Below, in pieces: positions 45,204 to 56,066 of a stretch of 64,000 bases of DNA. The stretch covers positions 1 to 64,000 of the forward strand of contig NZ_LGDY01000002.1 in NCBI RefSeq assembly GCF_001279525.1, read 5' to 3'. Position 1 is the stretch's first letter. Each line of letters starts with the position of its first letter. Made by a program: the position numbers and the translations under genes. The stretch is from Nocardia sp. NRRL S-836 (GTDB taxonomy: Bacteria; Actinomycetota; Actinomycetes; Mycobacteriales; Pseudonocardiaceae). The notes below the pieces were generated by a model. The model worked only from the letters and a program-made list of their open reading frames with translations, was not told the DNA's origin and ran no database searches.

Positions 45204-46742
45204 ATGCGCGGGGCGATCGGTTCCACCGTTCTCGGCACGAAGCTCTACCTCGACGACCACGACCCGCGCAGCGCGGTGGTGGCCTTCCGCAAGGCCGAAC
45301 GCGGCGCGCCCGCCGAGCTCAGGCCCGCCGTGCAGCTGCTGCTCGCGTTGCTGGACCTGCGGCACGGCCGCGGCCGGGTGGCGGCCAGGATGCTGCCGCG
45401 CGCACGGCGCTCGGCCGACCCGGTGGTGGCGGACCGGGCCCGGACCGTGCTGACCGAGTGGCGGTTGTTCCCCGAGCAGGTGTGCGACCCGTTCACACCG
45501 GTCGAGCGCCGCGACCTCGACCACGCCCTGCTGATCGCCGAGCACCTGGCCGCCACGCGGGCGCGGCGCCCGGCACGCACGCGCGGGACGTGGACCGGTC
45601 CGGCGGTTCCGCGGGTCGTGGTGCAGGGCGCCGGGTTCGTGGTGGCGGCGGGTCTCGCGCTCGCCGGGACGCTGCTGATCGGCTGGGACGGCGGGACCGG
45701 GACCTGGCACCGGCTGGCCGGCATGTGGCCGGTGGTGCTGGTGGCCGTGCTGTTCGCCGTGGGCAGCTGGCGGTTCTCCGCGCACGCGGCCAAGACCGCC
45801 GGACGCCTGCACCTCGACCGAGTCGTGCCGGAGCCTGCGGAGAACGAGCTGTTCGTGCTGTACCTGCGGTCGTTCAACGCCGACGCCGAACGCGGTGGCG
45901 ACGCACGGGTGGTCACCGTGCCGTTCTCCGAGAGCTTCGGCAACCAGGTGCTCTTCACCTTCTTCTCGGCCCATCGCGCCGAGGAGAACCTCGTCGCGGC
46001 GGTGCGCCCGCTCGGCCGGGTGCTCGCCATCGACCTGCCGGGCCGCGCCGGGCCGCCCGCGGGTTCCGAACGGCTCCAGGTCCCGACGGACAACTGGCAG
46101 GACCCGGTGCGTGCGCTGATGACCCGCGCACGGCTCGTCGTGATCGCGCTGGACCCGACACCCGGCACGCTGTGGGAGTTCGTCGAGGCCAGGAAGGTCG
46201 TCGCACCACAACGGCTGCTCCTCGTCGCCGGGGACGAGCGGAGCTACCGGGCGTTCCGCGAGCTGGCCGCGGCCGAGCTCGGCGAGCAGGTGCTGCCGGA
46301 GTACCGCGCGCCGGACCTGCCGGTGGGCCTGCCGTTCTTCAGCGGCCTGGTCACGTACTCCCCGGCCTGGGAGCCCACGTTCACCCCGCTCGACCAGGTG
46401 CGGCCGCCCGACCTGCCCGCCAGCCGGATGACCAGGCACGTGGAGCCGGTGCTGCTGCGGCTGGTGGAGCACGAGAACGCCGAAGACCCCGGCGGCAAGG
46501 TCGTGGTCGTGCCCCGGCCGCCGTACCGGACGCACACGACCGGTGCGCTGGCGCTCGCGGCGCTGGGCATGGCCGCTGCCGTCACGTTCCTGGTGCTCAC
46601 CAGGAACATCTGGGCCTGGGACCTCGCCGACTGGCTGGTGCCGACCATGATCGTGCTGGTGTCGACGGCGCAGCTGCTGGTGCAACGGCGGCGGCGCGGC
46701 GACCTCGTCCCCGCGCCGCCGCCGATCCAGCTGAAGGCCTAG
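45204..46742 (+). CDS. Membrane protein with a TIR-like domain between membrane segments
   Basis: Protein of 512 residues. The N-terminal ~110 residues are helical (AVVAFRKAERGAPAELRPAV). Two membrane segments (about 140-190), a soluble alpha/beta domain (about 210-380) and two C-terminal membrane segments (about 445-490) follow. The soluble domain starts ELFVLYLRSFNADAERGG and continues GRVLAIDLPGRAGPPAG, DNWQDPVRALMTRARLVVIA and TLWEFVEARKVV. This pattern recalls TIR/SEFIR-like folds by eye; the catalytic Glu of NAD-cleaving TIRs is not proven (WEFVEA is a candidate). Function unknown. Confidence 0.72.
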   Translation: MRGAIGSTVLGTKLYLDDHDPRSAVVAFRKAERGAPAELRPAVQLLLALLDLRHGRGRVAARMLPRARRSADPVVADRARTVLTEWRLFPEQVCDPFTPVERRDLDHALLIAEHLAATRARRPARTRGTWTGPAVPRVVVQGAGFVVAAGLALAGTLLIGWDGGTGTWHRLAGMWPVVLVAVLFAVGSWRFSAHAAKTAGRLHLDRVVPEPAENELFVLYLRSFNADAERGGDARVVTVPFSESFGNQVLFTFFSAHRAEENLVAAVRPLGRVLAIDLPGRAGPPAGSERLQVPTDNWQDPVRALMTRARLVVIALDPTPGTLWEFVEARKVVAPQRLLLVAGDERSYRAFRELAAAELGEQVLPEYRAPDLPVGLPFFSGLVTYSPAWEPTFTPLDQVRPPDLPASRMTRHVEPVLLRLVEHENAEDPGGKVVVVPRPPYRTHTTGALALAALGMAAAVTFLVLTRNIWAWDLADWLVPTMIVLVSTAQLLVQRRRRGDLVPAPPPIQLKA

Positions 46743-46749
46743 GCCGTCC

Positions 46750-47712
46750 TCACGCGTGCACCTCGGGCGGCGTGGGCTTCGGTTCCTCGGTGGTGATCAC
46801 GCGCGCACCGGGCACCGGGCCCTGGGCGACGCGCACGGTCCGGCAGACGCCCGCGCCCGCGAGCTCGGCGGCGACGCGCACGGCCGTGTCGTTGTCCTCG
46901 CACAGGAACGCCGTGGTGGGGCCGGAACCGGACACGATGCCGGCCAGCGCGCCCGCGTCGACGCCCGCGCGCAGCGTGCGGCGCAGGTTCGGGCGCAGGG
47001 ACACGGCGGCGGCCTGGAGGTCGTTGCCCAGCAGCAGTGCGAGCTGGCGCGGGTCGCCGGAGGACAGTCCCTCCAGCACCGCCTCGACCTGGCCCACGCG
47101 GGGCGGGTCGCCGTCGGCGCGCAGGCGGTCCAGCTCGTCGAACACGTCCGGGGTGGACAGTCCGCGCCGGTCGAACGCCAGCACCCAGTGGAACTGGTGG
47201 CGGGCCAGCACCGGCACGATCCGCTCGCCGCGGCCGGTACCGAGCGCGGTGCCGCCGTAGAGGCAGAACGGGACGTCCGCGCCGAGCTTGCCGGCCAGTC
47301 CGGCCAGCTCGTCGCGGCTGATCTCCAGCCGCCACAGCGAAGCGAGGCCCACCAGGGTGGCGGCGGCGTCCGCGCTGCCGCCGGCCATGCCGCCGGCGAC
47401 CGGGATGGCCTTGCGGATCACGACGCGGACCTTGGGGTCGTCCGGGTCCTTGCCCACGTGCGCGGCCAGCAGGCGCACGGCCCGCCAGGCGAGGTTGGAG
47501 GCTCCGGTGGGCACCTGGTCGGCGCCCTCGCCGTGGACCTCGACGCCGGGCTCGTCGGCGACCGCCACGGTGACCTCGTCGGCCAGTGACAGCGCCTGGA
47601 AGATGGTCACCAGGTCGTGGTAGCCGTCCGGTCGCACGTCGCCTACGGCCAGGTGCAGGTTGACCTTGGCCGGGACGCGGACCGTGACCGGGGGAGGAAC
47701 GACTGCGAGCAC
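46750..47712 (-). CDS. ispE: 4-diphosphocytidyl-2-C-methyl-D-erythritol kinase
   Basis: GHMP kinase of the MEP isoprenoid pathway: phosphorylates CDP-ME at the 2-hydroxyl. Of 320 residues; [23 protein letters not shown] at the start (as two motifs), ATP-binding loop [18 protein letters not shown], and the C-terminal [13 protein letters not shown]. In relatives it follows rsmA directly; here metNIQ lies between. GTG at 47712 is preferred because TAGGCT ends 6 nt before it; GTG at 47715 is the alternative. Confidence 0.95.
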   Translation of the reverse strand: MLAVVPPPVTVRVPAKVNLHLAVGDVRPDGYHDLVTIFQALSLADEVTVAVADEPGVEVHGEGADQVPTGASNLAWRAVRLLAAHVGKDPDDPKVRVVIRKAIPVAGGMAGGSADAAATLVGLASLWRLEISRDELAGLAGKLGADVPFCLYGGTALGTGRGERIVPVLARHQFHWVLAFDRRGLSTPDVFDELDRLRADGDPPRVGQVEAVLEGLSSGDPRQLALLLGNDLQAAAVSLRPNLRRTLRAGVDAGALAGIVSGSGPTTAFLCEDNDTAVRVAAELAGAGVCRTVRVAQGPVPGARVITTEEPKPTPPEVHA

Positions 47713-47718
47713 CACGTC

Positions 47719-47724
47719 AGCCTA
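47719..47724 (-). promoter_or_regulatory. Predicted -10 hexamer for ispE
   Basis: TAGGCT ends 6 nt before GTG 47712 on the minus strand. It gives ispE its own leaderless promoter downstream of the SAM-controlled met operon. Confidence 0.45.
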
Positions 47725-47769
47725 CGGGCGATCGGCGCGGGCGGGCTGCTCCCCCGGTCACGGCGGATC

Positions 47770-48561
47770 TCACACCGGGATGACGGAACCGTTGAAGGTC
47801 TGCTTGATGTAGTCCTTGACCTGCTGCGACGCCAGCAGCTCCGCCAGGTCGCGGATGCGCTTGTCGCCCTTGAGCTCGGTGCGGGTGACCAGGCCGTTGG
47901 CGTTGGGGTTGCCCTCGGCCTTCTCCAGCACCAGCGCGTCGGTGGCCGGCTTGAGGCCCGCGTCGATGGCGTAGTTGCCGTTGATCACCGAGGCGTCGGT
48001 GTCCTCCAGCGAACGCGGCAGCTGGGCCGCCTCCAGGGGCACGAACTGCAGGTTCTTCGGGTTCTCCGTGACGTCGCGGACGGTCGGCTGGTCCACGGCC
48101 TTGAGCTTCACCAGGCCGTTGGCCTCCAGCAGCTTCAGGCCGCGCGCCTCGTTCGTGGCGTCGTTGGCGACCGCGATCTTGGCGTTCTGCGGCAGCTCCT
48201 CGACCTTCTTCGCCTTCTTCGAGTACAGGCCCAGCGGCTCGACGTGCACGCCGGCGACCCACTCGACCTTCGCGCCGCTCTCCTTCGTGAACGTCGCCAG
48301 GTACGGGACGGTCTGGAAGTAGTTGGCGTCGAGCGAGCCGTCGACCAGCGCCGTGTTGGGCTGCACGTAGTCGGTGAACTCCACGACCTCGATCTTCAGG
48401 CCCTTCGACGCCGCCAGGTTGTCGGCGACGTACTTGAGGATCTGGGCGTGCGGGACCGGCGAGACACCGACCTTGAGCGTGTCCGAAGCGGACGAACCGC
48501 CGGCCGAGCAAGCGGACAAAGCAGTCAAAGCGACCGCGATCAGGGCAGCCTTAATACGCAT
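47770..48561 (-). CDS. metQ: MetQ: methionine-binding lipoprotein (NlpA family)
   Basis: Substrate-binding part of the MetNIQ methionine importer, 263 residues from ATG at 48561. The lipobox LSAC (Cys near residue 20) follows RIKAALIAVALTA. The mature domain has KVGVSPVPHAQILKYVADNL, LDANYFQTVPYLATFTKES and ASVINGNYAIDAGLKPATDA, all typical of MetQ. It is the last gene of metN-metI-metQ, 32 nt after metI. Confidence 0.95.
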   Translation of the reverse strand: MRIKAALIAVALTALSACSAGGSSASDTLKVGVSPVPHAQILKYVADNLAASKGLKIEVVEFTDYVQPNTALVDGSLDANYFQTVPYLATFTKESGAKVEWVAGVHVEPLGLYSKKAKKVEELPQNAKIAVANDATNEARGLKLLEANGLVKLKAVDQPTVRDVTENPKNLQFVPLEAAQLPRSLEDTDASVINGNYAIDAGLKPATDALVLEKAEGNPNANGLVTRTELKGDKRIRDLAELLASQQVKDYIKQTFNGSVIPV

Positions 48562-48593
48562 GACGTTCCTTTTGAGAAAAAGCGGCGGGAAAA

Positions 48594-49277
48594 CTAGACG
48601 GTCGCGTGCCGGCGCCGGTCGGACGCGCGGGAGGCACGGGTGAAGCCGAACTGGATCACGGTCGTGAGCACGGCGAGCCACGCCACGGTGCTCCACAGGA
48701 TCCGGTCGTTGAAGCGCTGGTAGCCCTCGCGGATGGCGAGGTCGCCGAGACCACCGCCGCCGATGACACCCGCCATGGCCGAGTAGCCGATGAGGGCGAT
48801 GACGGTGACGCCGATGGCGTTGATCAGCGCGGGCAGCGACTCGCGGATCAGGACCGAACGCACGATCCGCAGCGTCGAGGCGCCGGTGGTGACCGCGGCC
48901 TCGACCACGGTCACGTGCACCTCGGACAGGATGTTCTGCACCAGCCGCCCCACGAACGGGATCGCTCCCACCGCCAGCGGCACGATGACGGCCGTGCTGC
49001 CGATGGAACCGCCGACGATCAGGCGGGTCACCGAGGTGAGGGCGACGAGCAGCACGATGAACGGCATCGAGCGGCCCAGGTCCGTGACGAAGCTGAGGAT
49101 GCGGTGCACGGTGGGGTTCGGCCGCAGCCCGCCCTTGGCGGTGAGCTGCAGCCAGACTCCGACCGGAATTCCGAAAGCGGTGGCGATGACGGTGGAGACG
49201 CCGACCATGTACAGCGTCTCCCCGGTGGCCTCGACGAGGTAGCTCACCACGTCGGACCAGGGTGTTGCAGACCTCAC
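48594..49277 (-). CDS. metI: MetI: methionine ABC transporter permease
   Basis: Inner-membrane permease, 227 residues with about five membrane segments. TPWSDVVSYLVEATGETLYM at the start, AVGAIPFVGRLVQNILSEV, and the permease EAA-like loop VVEAAVTTGASTLRIVRSVL that contacts the ATPase are clear. GTG at 49277 overlaps the metN stop by 4 nt, so translation is coupled. Confidence 0.95.
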   Translation of the reverse strand: MRSATPWSDVVSYLVEATGETLYMVGVSTVIATAFGIPVGVWLQLTAKGGLRPNPTVHRILSFVTDLGRSMPFIVLLVALTSVTRLIVGGSIGSTAVIVPLAVGAIPFVGRLVQNILSEVHVTVVEAAVTTGASTLRIVRSVLIRESLPALINAIGVTVIALIGYSAMAGVIGGGGLGDLAIREGYQRFNDRILWSTVAWLAVLTTVIQFGFTRASRASDRRRHATV

Positions 49278-50272
49278 GCAGCTACTCCCTGTGGCCCCTT
49301 CAGGGACCTCTGAACCGCGCCGCCGGCCTCACTGATCCACTCGAGCGCCGAGTCGGACCGCTCGCCGTTCAGGCCGACCCGGAACCGCGCGACCGGCGTC
49401 TCGCCGAGGCGGGTCAGCCCGCCGCCGACGATGTTCAGCTCGACGCCGAACCGGTTCGCGACCTCGGGCAGCAGCGCGCCGACCGCGGCGAACCCGACGA
49501 GCACGACGTCGGCGACCCGGTCGTACGCGCTCTCGTTGATCGGGTTCAGGTCGACCGCGGGCAGCAGCGCGGAGCTGGTGCGGCTGGCGACGTTGTTGAC
49601 GAGGTCGAGCACCTTGCCGTGCTCGACGACCCGGCCCTGCTCCAGCACCGCGACGTCGTCGCAGATCTTGCGGACCACGCCCATGTCGTGCGTGACGACG
49701 AGAACGGTCACGCCGAGCTCTGCGCGCGCACGGTCGAGCACCGTCAGCACGGACCCGGTGGTCTCCGGGTCGAGCGCGCTGGTGGGCTCGTCGGCGAGCA
49801 GGACGGACGGGTTGGCGGCGAGCGCGCGGGCCACGGCGATGCGCTGGCGCTGCCCGCCGGACAGCTGGTCGGGGTAGGCACCGGCCTTGTCGGTCAGCCC
49901 GACGAGGTCGAGCAGCTCACCCACCCGGCTGCGGCGCTGCGGACCGGGAACGCCCGCGCTCTCCAGCGGCAGGGCGATGTTTCCGGCCGCCGTGCGCTGA
50001 CGCAGGAGCGAATCCCCTTGCGGCACAACGCCGATCTGCCGGCGAGCGGCACGCAGCGCGGAGCCGTCGAGCGAGGTGATGTCCGTGCCGTCGACGCGGA
50101 TCGCACCCGAGTCGGGGCGCTCCAGCAGCGCGACGCAGCGGGCCAGCGTCGACTTGCCGGCCCCGCTCGGGCCGACGACGCCGAGCACGGTGCCGGCCTG
50201 GACGTCGAGGGTGACGCCGTTCAGCGCGTTGACACCCTGGAAGGACTTGGTGAGGTTTTCGACAGTGATCAC
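49274..50272 (-). CDS. metN: MetN: methionine ABC transporter ATPase
   Basis: ATPase of the methionine importer, 332 residues from GTG at 50272 (MITVENLTKSF). Walker A GPSGAGKSTLARCV, Q-loop VPQGDSLL, signature LSGGQRQRIAVARAL, Walker B VLLADEPTSALD and H-loop VTHDMGVV are intact. The C-terminal ACT-like domain (GLTRLGETPVARFRVG) senses methionine in relatives. The long leader upstream contains a SAM riboswitch and a small ORF, so the operon should be shut off when SAM is plentiful. Confidence 0.95.
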   Translation of the reverse strand: MITVENLTKSFQGVNALNGVTLDVQAGTVLGVVGPSGAGKSTLARCVALLERPDSGAIRVDGTDITSLDGSALRAARRQIGVVPQGDSLLRQRTAAGNIALPLESAGVPGPQRRSRVGELLDLVGLTDKAGAYPDQLSGGQRQRIAVARALAANPSVLLADEPTSALDPETTGSVLTVLDRARAELGVTVLVVTHDMGVVRKICDDVAVLEQGRVVEHGKVLDLVNNVASRTSSALLPAVDLNPINESAYDRVADVVLVGFAAVGALLPEVANRFGVELNIVGGGLTRLGETPVARFRVGLNGERSDSALEWISEAGGAVQRSLKGPQGVAA

Positions 50273-50298
50273 TTCTGCTCCACGGCTGCGCTCGACGG

Positions 50299-50351
50299 CA
50301 CACCCACCCGTCTGACTGGGGTGCGCGGTCGAAGTTCTGCTCAGGGTGTGC
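50299..50351 (-). promoter_or_regulatory. Possible alternative hairpins between leader peptide and metN
   Basis: In the RNA, GCACACCC (near 50344-50351) can pair with GGGTGTGC (near 50299-50306). A nearer segment, GCGCACCC, competes for the same GGGTGTGC. Two exclusive folds are what leader-peptide attenuation needs, but no U-run follows, so the outcome might be translational. Confidence 0.35.
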
Positions 50352-50397
50352 GCCACTCGATGGCTGAGTGCGCGTCAAAGGACTTTGAGAAGGCGCC

Positions 50398-50484
50398 TTA
50401 GACGAGGTGGCGACGACATGCAGAAGCGGTGCGACGGCACTGGTCGACTACTCGACGGCGCGTCAGCATTCGCGAGGTACCCAT
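50398..50484 (-). CDS. Arg/Cys-rich leader peptide upstream of metNIQ
   Basis: Putative 28-residue leader peptide starting MGTSRM, containing TRRRVVDQCRRTASACRR and ending HLV. Its pattern, TRRxxVDxxR followed by a Cys near the end, resembles the small leader peptides before sulfur genes in Streptomyces and relatives (recalled knowledge). The SD GGAGG lies 5 nt before ATG and touches the 3' strand of the riboswitch P1 helix. The longer upstream-extended frame (to 50583) is unlikely because it runs through the riboswitch. It ends 125 nt before metN. Translation stalling at Cys or Arg codons could control metN (inference). Confidence 0.7.
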   Translation of the reverse strand: MGTSRMLTRRRVVDQCRRTASACRRHLV

Positions 50485-50492
50485 GTGATCCT

Positions 50493-50580
50493 CCATCGGT
50501 CCTGGCGTTAGCACCTGCCCGCATCCAGCGGGTGGTTGCTGCGACGTCGTAGAGCCAGGTCTCTCAGTCGCTCCGGATGG
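50493..50580 (-). ncRNA. SAM-I-clan riboswitch
   Basis: About 88 nt in the RNA sense of the minus strand. P1: CCATCCGG (50573-50580) with CCGATGG (50493-50499). P2: GCGAC/GTCGC and AGAG/CTCT around the loop ACCTGG. P3: CCCGC/GCGGG. Conserved GCAACC and GGTGCTAA lie on the two sides of P3. The CCTGG of the P2 loop pairs with CCAGG after P3, forming the expected pseudoknot. No P4 hairpin is seen between P3 and P1, closer to the SAM-I/IV variant. It sits upstream of the methionine importer. Confidence 0.88.
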
Positions 50581-50671
50581 CAATGAGCAGTCAACCGGAC
50601 GGACGTTCGGTTGCGCAAGCCAGATTCGGATTCGTTCGACAGATCACACTGTTGGCCGAAGGATCGCCGGA

Positions 50672-51499
50672 TCAGACCTCGGCGATCCGGACAAAGTCGA
50701 TCACGCTCAGCTGCTCGCCCCTGACCTGCGGGTCGATGCCCGCCTTCTGGAGCAGTTCGTCGACGTCGGCGGTGTAGCTCTTGAGTGCCGCACGGAGGGT
50801 CTTGCGGCGCTGCGCGAAGGCTGAGTCGACGATCGCGAAGAGCTTCTTCTTGTCCACTGTGGACAGCGGCTTTTCGTGACGCCGGAAGGCGACCAGGCCG
50901 GAGTCGACGTTCGGGGCGGGCCAGAACACGTTCCTGCCGACGGCGCCGGCCTTGCGGGCCTCGGCGTACCAGGCGAGCTTCACGCTGGGCACCCCGTAGA
51001 TCTTGCTGCCGGGCTTGGCCGCCATCCGGTCCGCCACCTCCGCCTGGACCATCACGAGGCCCTTGGCGAGGCTCGGCAGCTCGTGCAGGAGGTGCAGCAC
51101 CACGGGGACCGCGACGTTGTACGGCAGGTTCGCCACGATCGCGGTGGGTTGCACCGGCAGGTCCTCCCGGGTGACCTTCATGGCGTCCTTCAGGACGACG
51201 TGGAGCTTGCCCGCGTTCTCCGGGTCCATCTCGCGCACGGTCTGCGGCAGCCGCTCGGCGAGCGGCGGGTCGATCTCGACCGCGACGACCTGCGCGGCGG
51301 CGGGCAGCAGGGCGAGGGTGAGGGACCCCAGGCCGGGGCCGACCTCCAGGACGACGTCCGTCTCATCCAGCCCGGCGGCGGCGACGATCTTGCGGACCGT
51401 GTTGGGGTCGTGCACGAAGTTCTGGCCGAGCTTCTTGGTCGGGCGGATGCCCAGCTCTTCGGCTAGACGACGGACTTCGGCGGGTCCCAGCAGGCTCAC
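50672..51499 (-). CDS. rsmA: 16S rRNA dimethyladenosine transferase RsmA/KsgA
   Basis: Methylates the two adjacent adenosines in the 3' hairpin loop of 16S rRNA, a late ribosome-assembly check. From GTG at 51499 ([12 protein letters not shown]) 275 residues. Motifs: [17 protein letters not shown]-binding [14 protein letters not shown], and the catalytic NLPYNV motif in [31 protein letters not shown] is typical for the family. A longer upstream frame is not needed. Neighbours rpfB, tatD and metG match mycobacterial order. Confidence 0.96.
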   Translation of the reverse strand: MSLLGPAEVRRLAEELGIRPTKKLGQNFVHDPNTVRKIVAAAGLDETDVVLEVGPGLGSLTLALLPAAAQVVAVEIDPPLAERLPQTVREMDPENAGKLHVVLKDAMKVTREDLPVQPTAIVANLPYNVAVPVVLHLLHELPSLAKGLVMVQAEVADRMAAKPGSKIYGVPSVKLAWYAEARKAGAVGRNVFWPAPNVDSGLVAFRRHEKPLSTVDKKKLFAIVDSAFAQRRKTLRAALKSYTADVDELLQKAGIDPQVRGEQLSVIDFVRIAEV

Positions 51500-51688
51500 C
51501 GCTGCATTCTCGCAGGCCCCCACGCCTGCCCACCGCCCGACGCCCCGCACCGGGCCGTACGCGGGGACCCCGCGTACGCCGAGAGCGTGCGGAAGGTCTC
51601 CGCGTGCGATCGGAGGCAGTGGAGCGGTGGGACGGCGAAGGCCGCCCGTGGCGAACCACGGACGGCCTTCGGCGAGTGCGGTGCGGGG

Positions 51689-53290
<1,602 letters not shown>

Positions 53291-53391
53291 TCACGGGACA
53301 GTAACGGGGTCACCGACGTTGCGCAAACACCCCCGCCGATGTTGTGACCTCAGTCACCCCATGGGGGTAGGAACCCTGTGCTCCGTTCGTC

Positions 53392-54225
53392 CTAAGTCGC
53401 ATCTCGGTGGTCGAGTCCGAACACCCGCTGAGCGGTACGGGTGACCGCGGCGCAGAGTTCAGAAAGATCTTCGCCACGCAGAGCAGCCAGCGACCGAACT
53501 GTGTAATTCACACAATGTGGTTCATTCGGCCGGCCGCGGAACGGGTGCGGCGTCAGGAAAGGCGCGTCCGTCTCGACCAGCAGCTGGTCGGGCGGCACCA
53601 GCCGGGCCGCCTCCTGCAGAGCCCGCGCGTTCTTGAACGTCACCGGGCCCGCGAACGACAGCACGTACCCCTGCTCGACGCACCGGCGGGCGAAGTCCGC
53701 GTCACCGGAGAAGCAGTGGAAGACCACAGTGGACGGTGCGCCCTCGTCGTCGAGCACCTTGAGGACGTCCTCGTGCGCGTCCCGGTCGTGGATCATCAAC
53801 GGCTTCCCGACGCGCTTGGAAAGGTCGATGTGCCAACGGAAAGCCTCGTGCTGGGCGGCCGGCGGCGAGTAGTCCCAGTAGTAGTCGAGACCGGTCTCGC
53901 CGATCGCGACCACGCGGTCGAACGCGGCCAGCCGCTCCAGCTCCGCCTTCTCCGCGTCGCCGAACGTGGCGGTGCGCGTCGGGTGCACGGCCACCGCCGC
54001 GTAGACGCGGGAGTCCCAGGTGGACGCTTCCGCGGCCCACCGCGCGGACTTCAGGTCGTCCGCCACCGTCACCACGTGCGAGACCCCGGCGGCGTTCGCC
54101 CGGTCGAGCAGGACGGCCACGTCGGCGGCGTCGGCAGCACCACACGCGTCGAGGTGCGTGTGAGCGTCGATCACCGGTGCCGGAAGGGTTTCCGGCACCG
54201 GCGGTCGTTCCCGTTCGTCGCTCAC
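53392..54225 (-). CDS. tatD: TatD-family metal-dependent DNase
   Basis: TIM-barrel hydrolase of 277 residues from GTG at 54225. Metal ligands are visible: IDAHTHLD at the N-terminus, [14 protein letters not shown] (Glu), [14 protein letters not shown] (His), [13 protein letters not shown] (His), and [20 protein letters not shown] (Asp). Bacterial TatD acts as a 3'-5' exonuclease or DNase. It overlaps metG by 4 nt (GTGA), a common actinobacterial pairing. Confidence 0.95.
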   Translation of the reverse strand: MSDERERPPVPETLPAPVIDAHTHLDACGAADAADVAVLLDRANAAGVSHVVTVADDLKSARWAAEASTWDSRVYAAVAVHPTRTATFGDAEKAELERLAAFDRVVAIGETGLDYYWDYSPPAAQHEAFRWHIDLSKRVGKPLMIHDRDAHEDVLKVLDDEGAPSTVVFHCFSGDADFARRCVEQGYVLSFAGPVTFKNARALQEAARLVPPDQLLVETDAPFLTPHPFRGRPNEPHCVNYTVRSLAALRGEDLSELCAAVTRTAQRVFGLDHRDAT

Positions 54226-56012
54226 CTGGCGATCGGGGCCCACTCCGGGCCCGTCTCGCCGAGATCGGGGTCGAGCTTCGCGAACAACGGCGACGGCTTG
54301 CCCAGCGGCCGGCCTGCCTCGATCGGCGTCGACTCCCAGCGCGCCTGCTCACCGGCGTAGTCACCGGTCAGCACCGGGTAGCTGCGCTCCGGCACGTCGA
54401 GGTCGGTGACCTCGGTCAGCTCCGGCTGCGCGGACCACACGCCCGTACCGCCCAGCGCCTCGTACACCTTCTGCGCCGAGTGCGGCAGGAACGGCGTCAT
54501 GAGCGTGTTCGCGTCCTGCACGACCTGCAAAGCCGTGTGCAGCACCGAGTCGCGGCGCTCCGGGTCGTCCTTGAGCTTCCACGGCTCCTGGTCGGACAGG
54601 TACTTGTTCGCCGCCGAGATGACGCGCATGGCCTCGCCGGAGGCCTGCTTGAACCGCGAGCGGCGCAGGTGCGCGCCGACCGTGTCGAACGCCGCACGCG
54701 ACTGCCGCAGCAGCTCGTGGTCGGCGTCGGTCAGCGCGGTCGCCTTCGGGATCGCGCCGACGTTCTTGTGCGCCATGGAGATCGAGCGGTTGACCAGGTT
54801 GCCCCACTCGTTCGCCAGCTCGAAGTTCGTCCTGCGGACGAACTCCTCCCAGGTGAAGTCGGTGTCCTGGTTCTCGGGACCGGCGACGGAGATGAAGTAC
54901 CGCAGCGCGTCCGGCCCGAACTCCTTGAGGAAGTCACCGACGTAGATCACGGTGCCGCGCGAGGTCGAGAACTTCGAGCCGCTCATCGTCAGGTACTCCG
55001 ACGACACGACCTCGGTCGGCAGGTTCAGCGTGCCGAACCGGCCGGGCTCGCCGCCCTTGTCGCCGGCGCCGTTCTGCCCGAGCAGCAGCGACGGCCAGAT
55101 CAGCGAGTGGAAGACGATGTTGTCCTTGCCCATGAAGTAGTAGCCCTGGGCGTCACCGGTCCAGAACTCCTTCCAGGCGTCGTCGTTCCCGGAGCGCCGG
55201 GCCCACTCGACGGAGGCGCTCAGGTAGCCGATCACCGCGTCGAACCACACGTAGAACCGCTTCATCGGCTGGTCGCTCCACCCGTCGAGCGGGATCGGCA
55301 CCCCCCAGTCGAGGTCGCGGGTGATGGCGCGCGGCCGCAGGTCCTTGATCAGGTTCTGCGAGAACTTGAGCACGTTCGGGCGCCACTCGGTCCGCGTGGA
55401 GATCCACGAGCCGAGCGACTCGATGAACGACGGCAGGTCGAGGAACAGGTGCTCGGTCTCGACGAACTTCGGCGTCTCCCCGTTGATCCGCGAGCGCGGG
55501 TTCTTCAGGTCGATGGGGTCGAGCTGGTTGCCGCAGTTGTCGCACTGGTCGCCGCGCGCGCCGTCGTACCCGCAGATCGGGCAGGTGCCCTCGATGAAGC
55601 GGTCGGGCAGCGTCCGGCCGGTCGACGGGCTGATCGCGCCCATCTCCGTCTTGGGGATGACGTAGCCGTTCTTCCACAGCGCGGAGAACAGGTCCTGCAC
55701 CACCCGGTAGTGGTTGCCGGTGGTGGTGCGGGTGAAGAGGTCGTAGGACAGGCCGAGGCCCTGCAGGTCGGAAGCGATCACACGGTTGTACTTGTCGGCG
55801 AGCTCACGCGCGGTGAGCCCTTCCTTCTCGGCCTGCACCTGGATGGGCGTGCCGTGCTCGTCCGTGCCGCTGACCATGAGCACCCGGTGTCCGGACATTC
55901 GCATGTAGCGGGAGAAGACGTCGGACGGGACACCGAAACCGGAGACGTGACCGATGTGCCTGGGGCCGTTGGCATATGGCCAGGCCACCGCGGTCAGTAC
56001 GGAGGCACTCAT
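54222..56012 (-). CDS. metG: Methionyl-tRNA synthetase
   Basis: Charges tRNA-Met. From ATG at 56012, 596 residues. Class I signatures: the HIGH motif in [16 protein letters not shown]; the KMSKS counterpart reads KFSTSRG in [17 protein letters not shown], an accepted MetRS variant. A zinc knuckle has [17 protein letters not shown]. The anticodon-binding domain includes [22 protein letters not shown] lies 6 nt before ATG 56012, so the two codons before it (ATG at 56018) are probably untranslated. Confidence 0.97.
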   Translation of the reverse strand: MSASVLTAVAWPYANGPRHIGHVSGFGVPSDVFSRYMRMSGHRVLMVSGTDEHGTPIQVQAEKEGLTARELADKYNRVIASDLQGLGLSYDLFTRTTTGNHYRVVQDLFSALWKNGYVIPKTEMGAISPSTGRTLPDRFIEGTCPICGYDGARGDQCDNCGNQLDPIDLKNPRSRINGETPKFVETEHLFLDLPSFIESLGSWISTRTEWRPNVLKFSQNLIKDLRPRAITRDLDWGVPIPLDGWSDQPMKRFYVWFDAVIGYLSASVEWARRSGNDDAWKEFWTGDAQGYYFMGKDNIVFHSLIWPSLLLGQNGAGDKGGEPGRFGTLNLPTEVVSSEYLTMSGSKFSTSRGTVIYVGDFLKEFGPDALRYFISVAGPENQDTDFTWEEFVRRTNFELANEWGNLVNRSISMAHKNVGAIPKATALTDADHELLRQSRAAFDTVGAHLRRSRFKQASGEAMRVISAANKYLSDQEPWKLKDDPERRDSVLHTALQVVQDANTLMTPFLPHSAQKVYEALGGTGVWSAQPELTEVTDLDVPERSYPVLTGDYAGEQARWESTPIEAGRPLGKPSPLFAKLDPDLGETGPEWAPIAR

Positions 56013-56018
56013 GCACAT

Positions 56019-56024
56019 AGCCTA
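56019..56024 (-). promoter_or_regulatory. Predicted -10 hexamer for metG-tatD
   Basis: TAGGCT ends 6 nt before ATG 56012 on the minus strand. It predicts a leaderless transcript and selects this start over ATG 56018. Confidence 0.45.
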
Positions 56025-56066
56025 CGGAGGCGGTGCCAGGCGGTTTTCACCGAGTGGGAGGTCTGT

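Noticed and set aside
50398..50583. 61-residue version of the leader ORF
   Set aside because: Its extra N-terminal codons run through the folded riboswitch and lack a ribosome-binding site; ATG 50484 has a good one.
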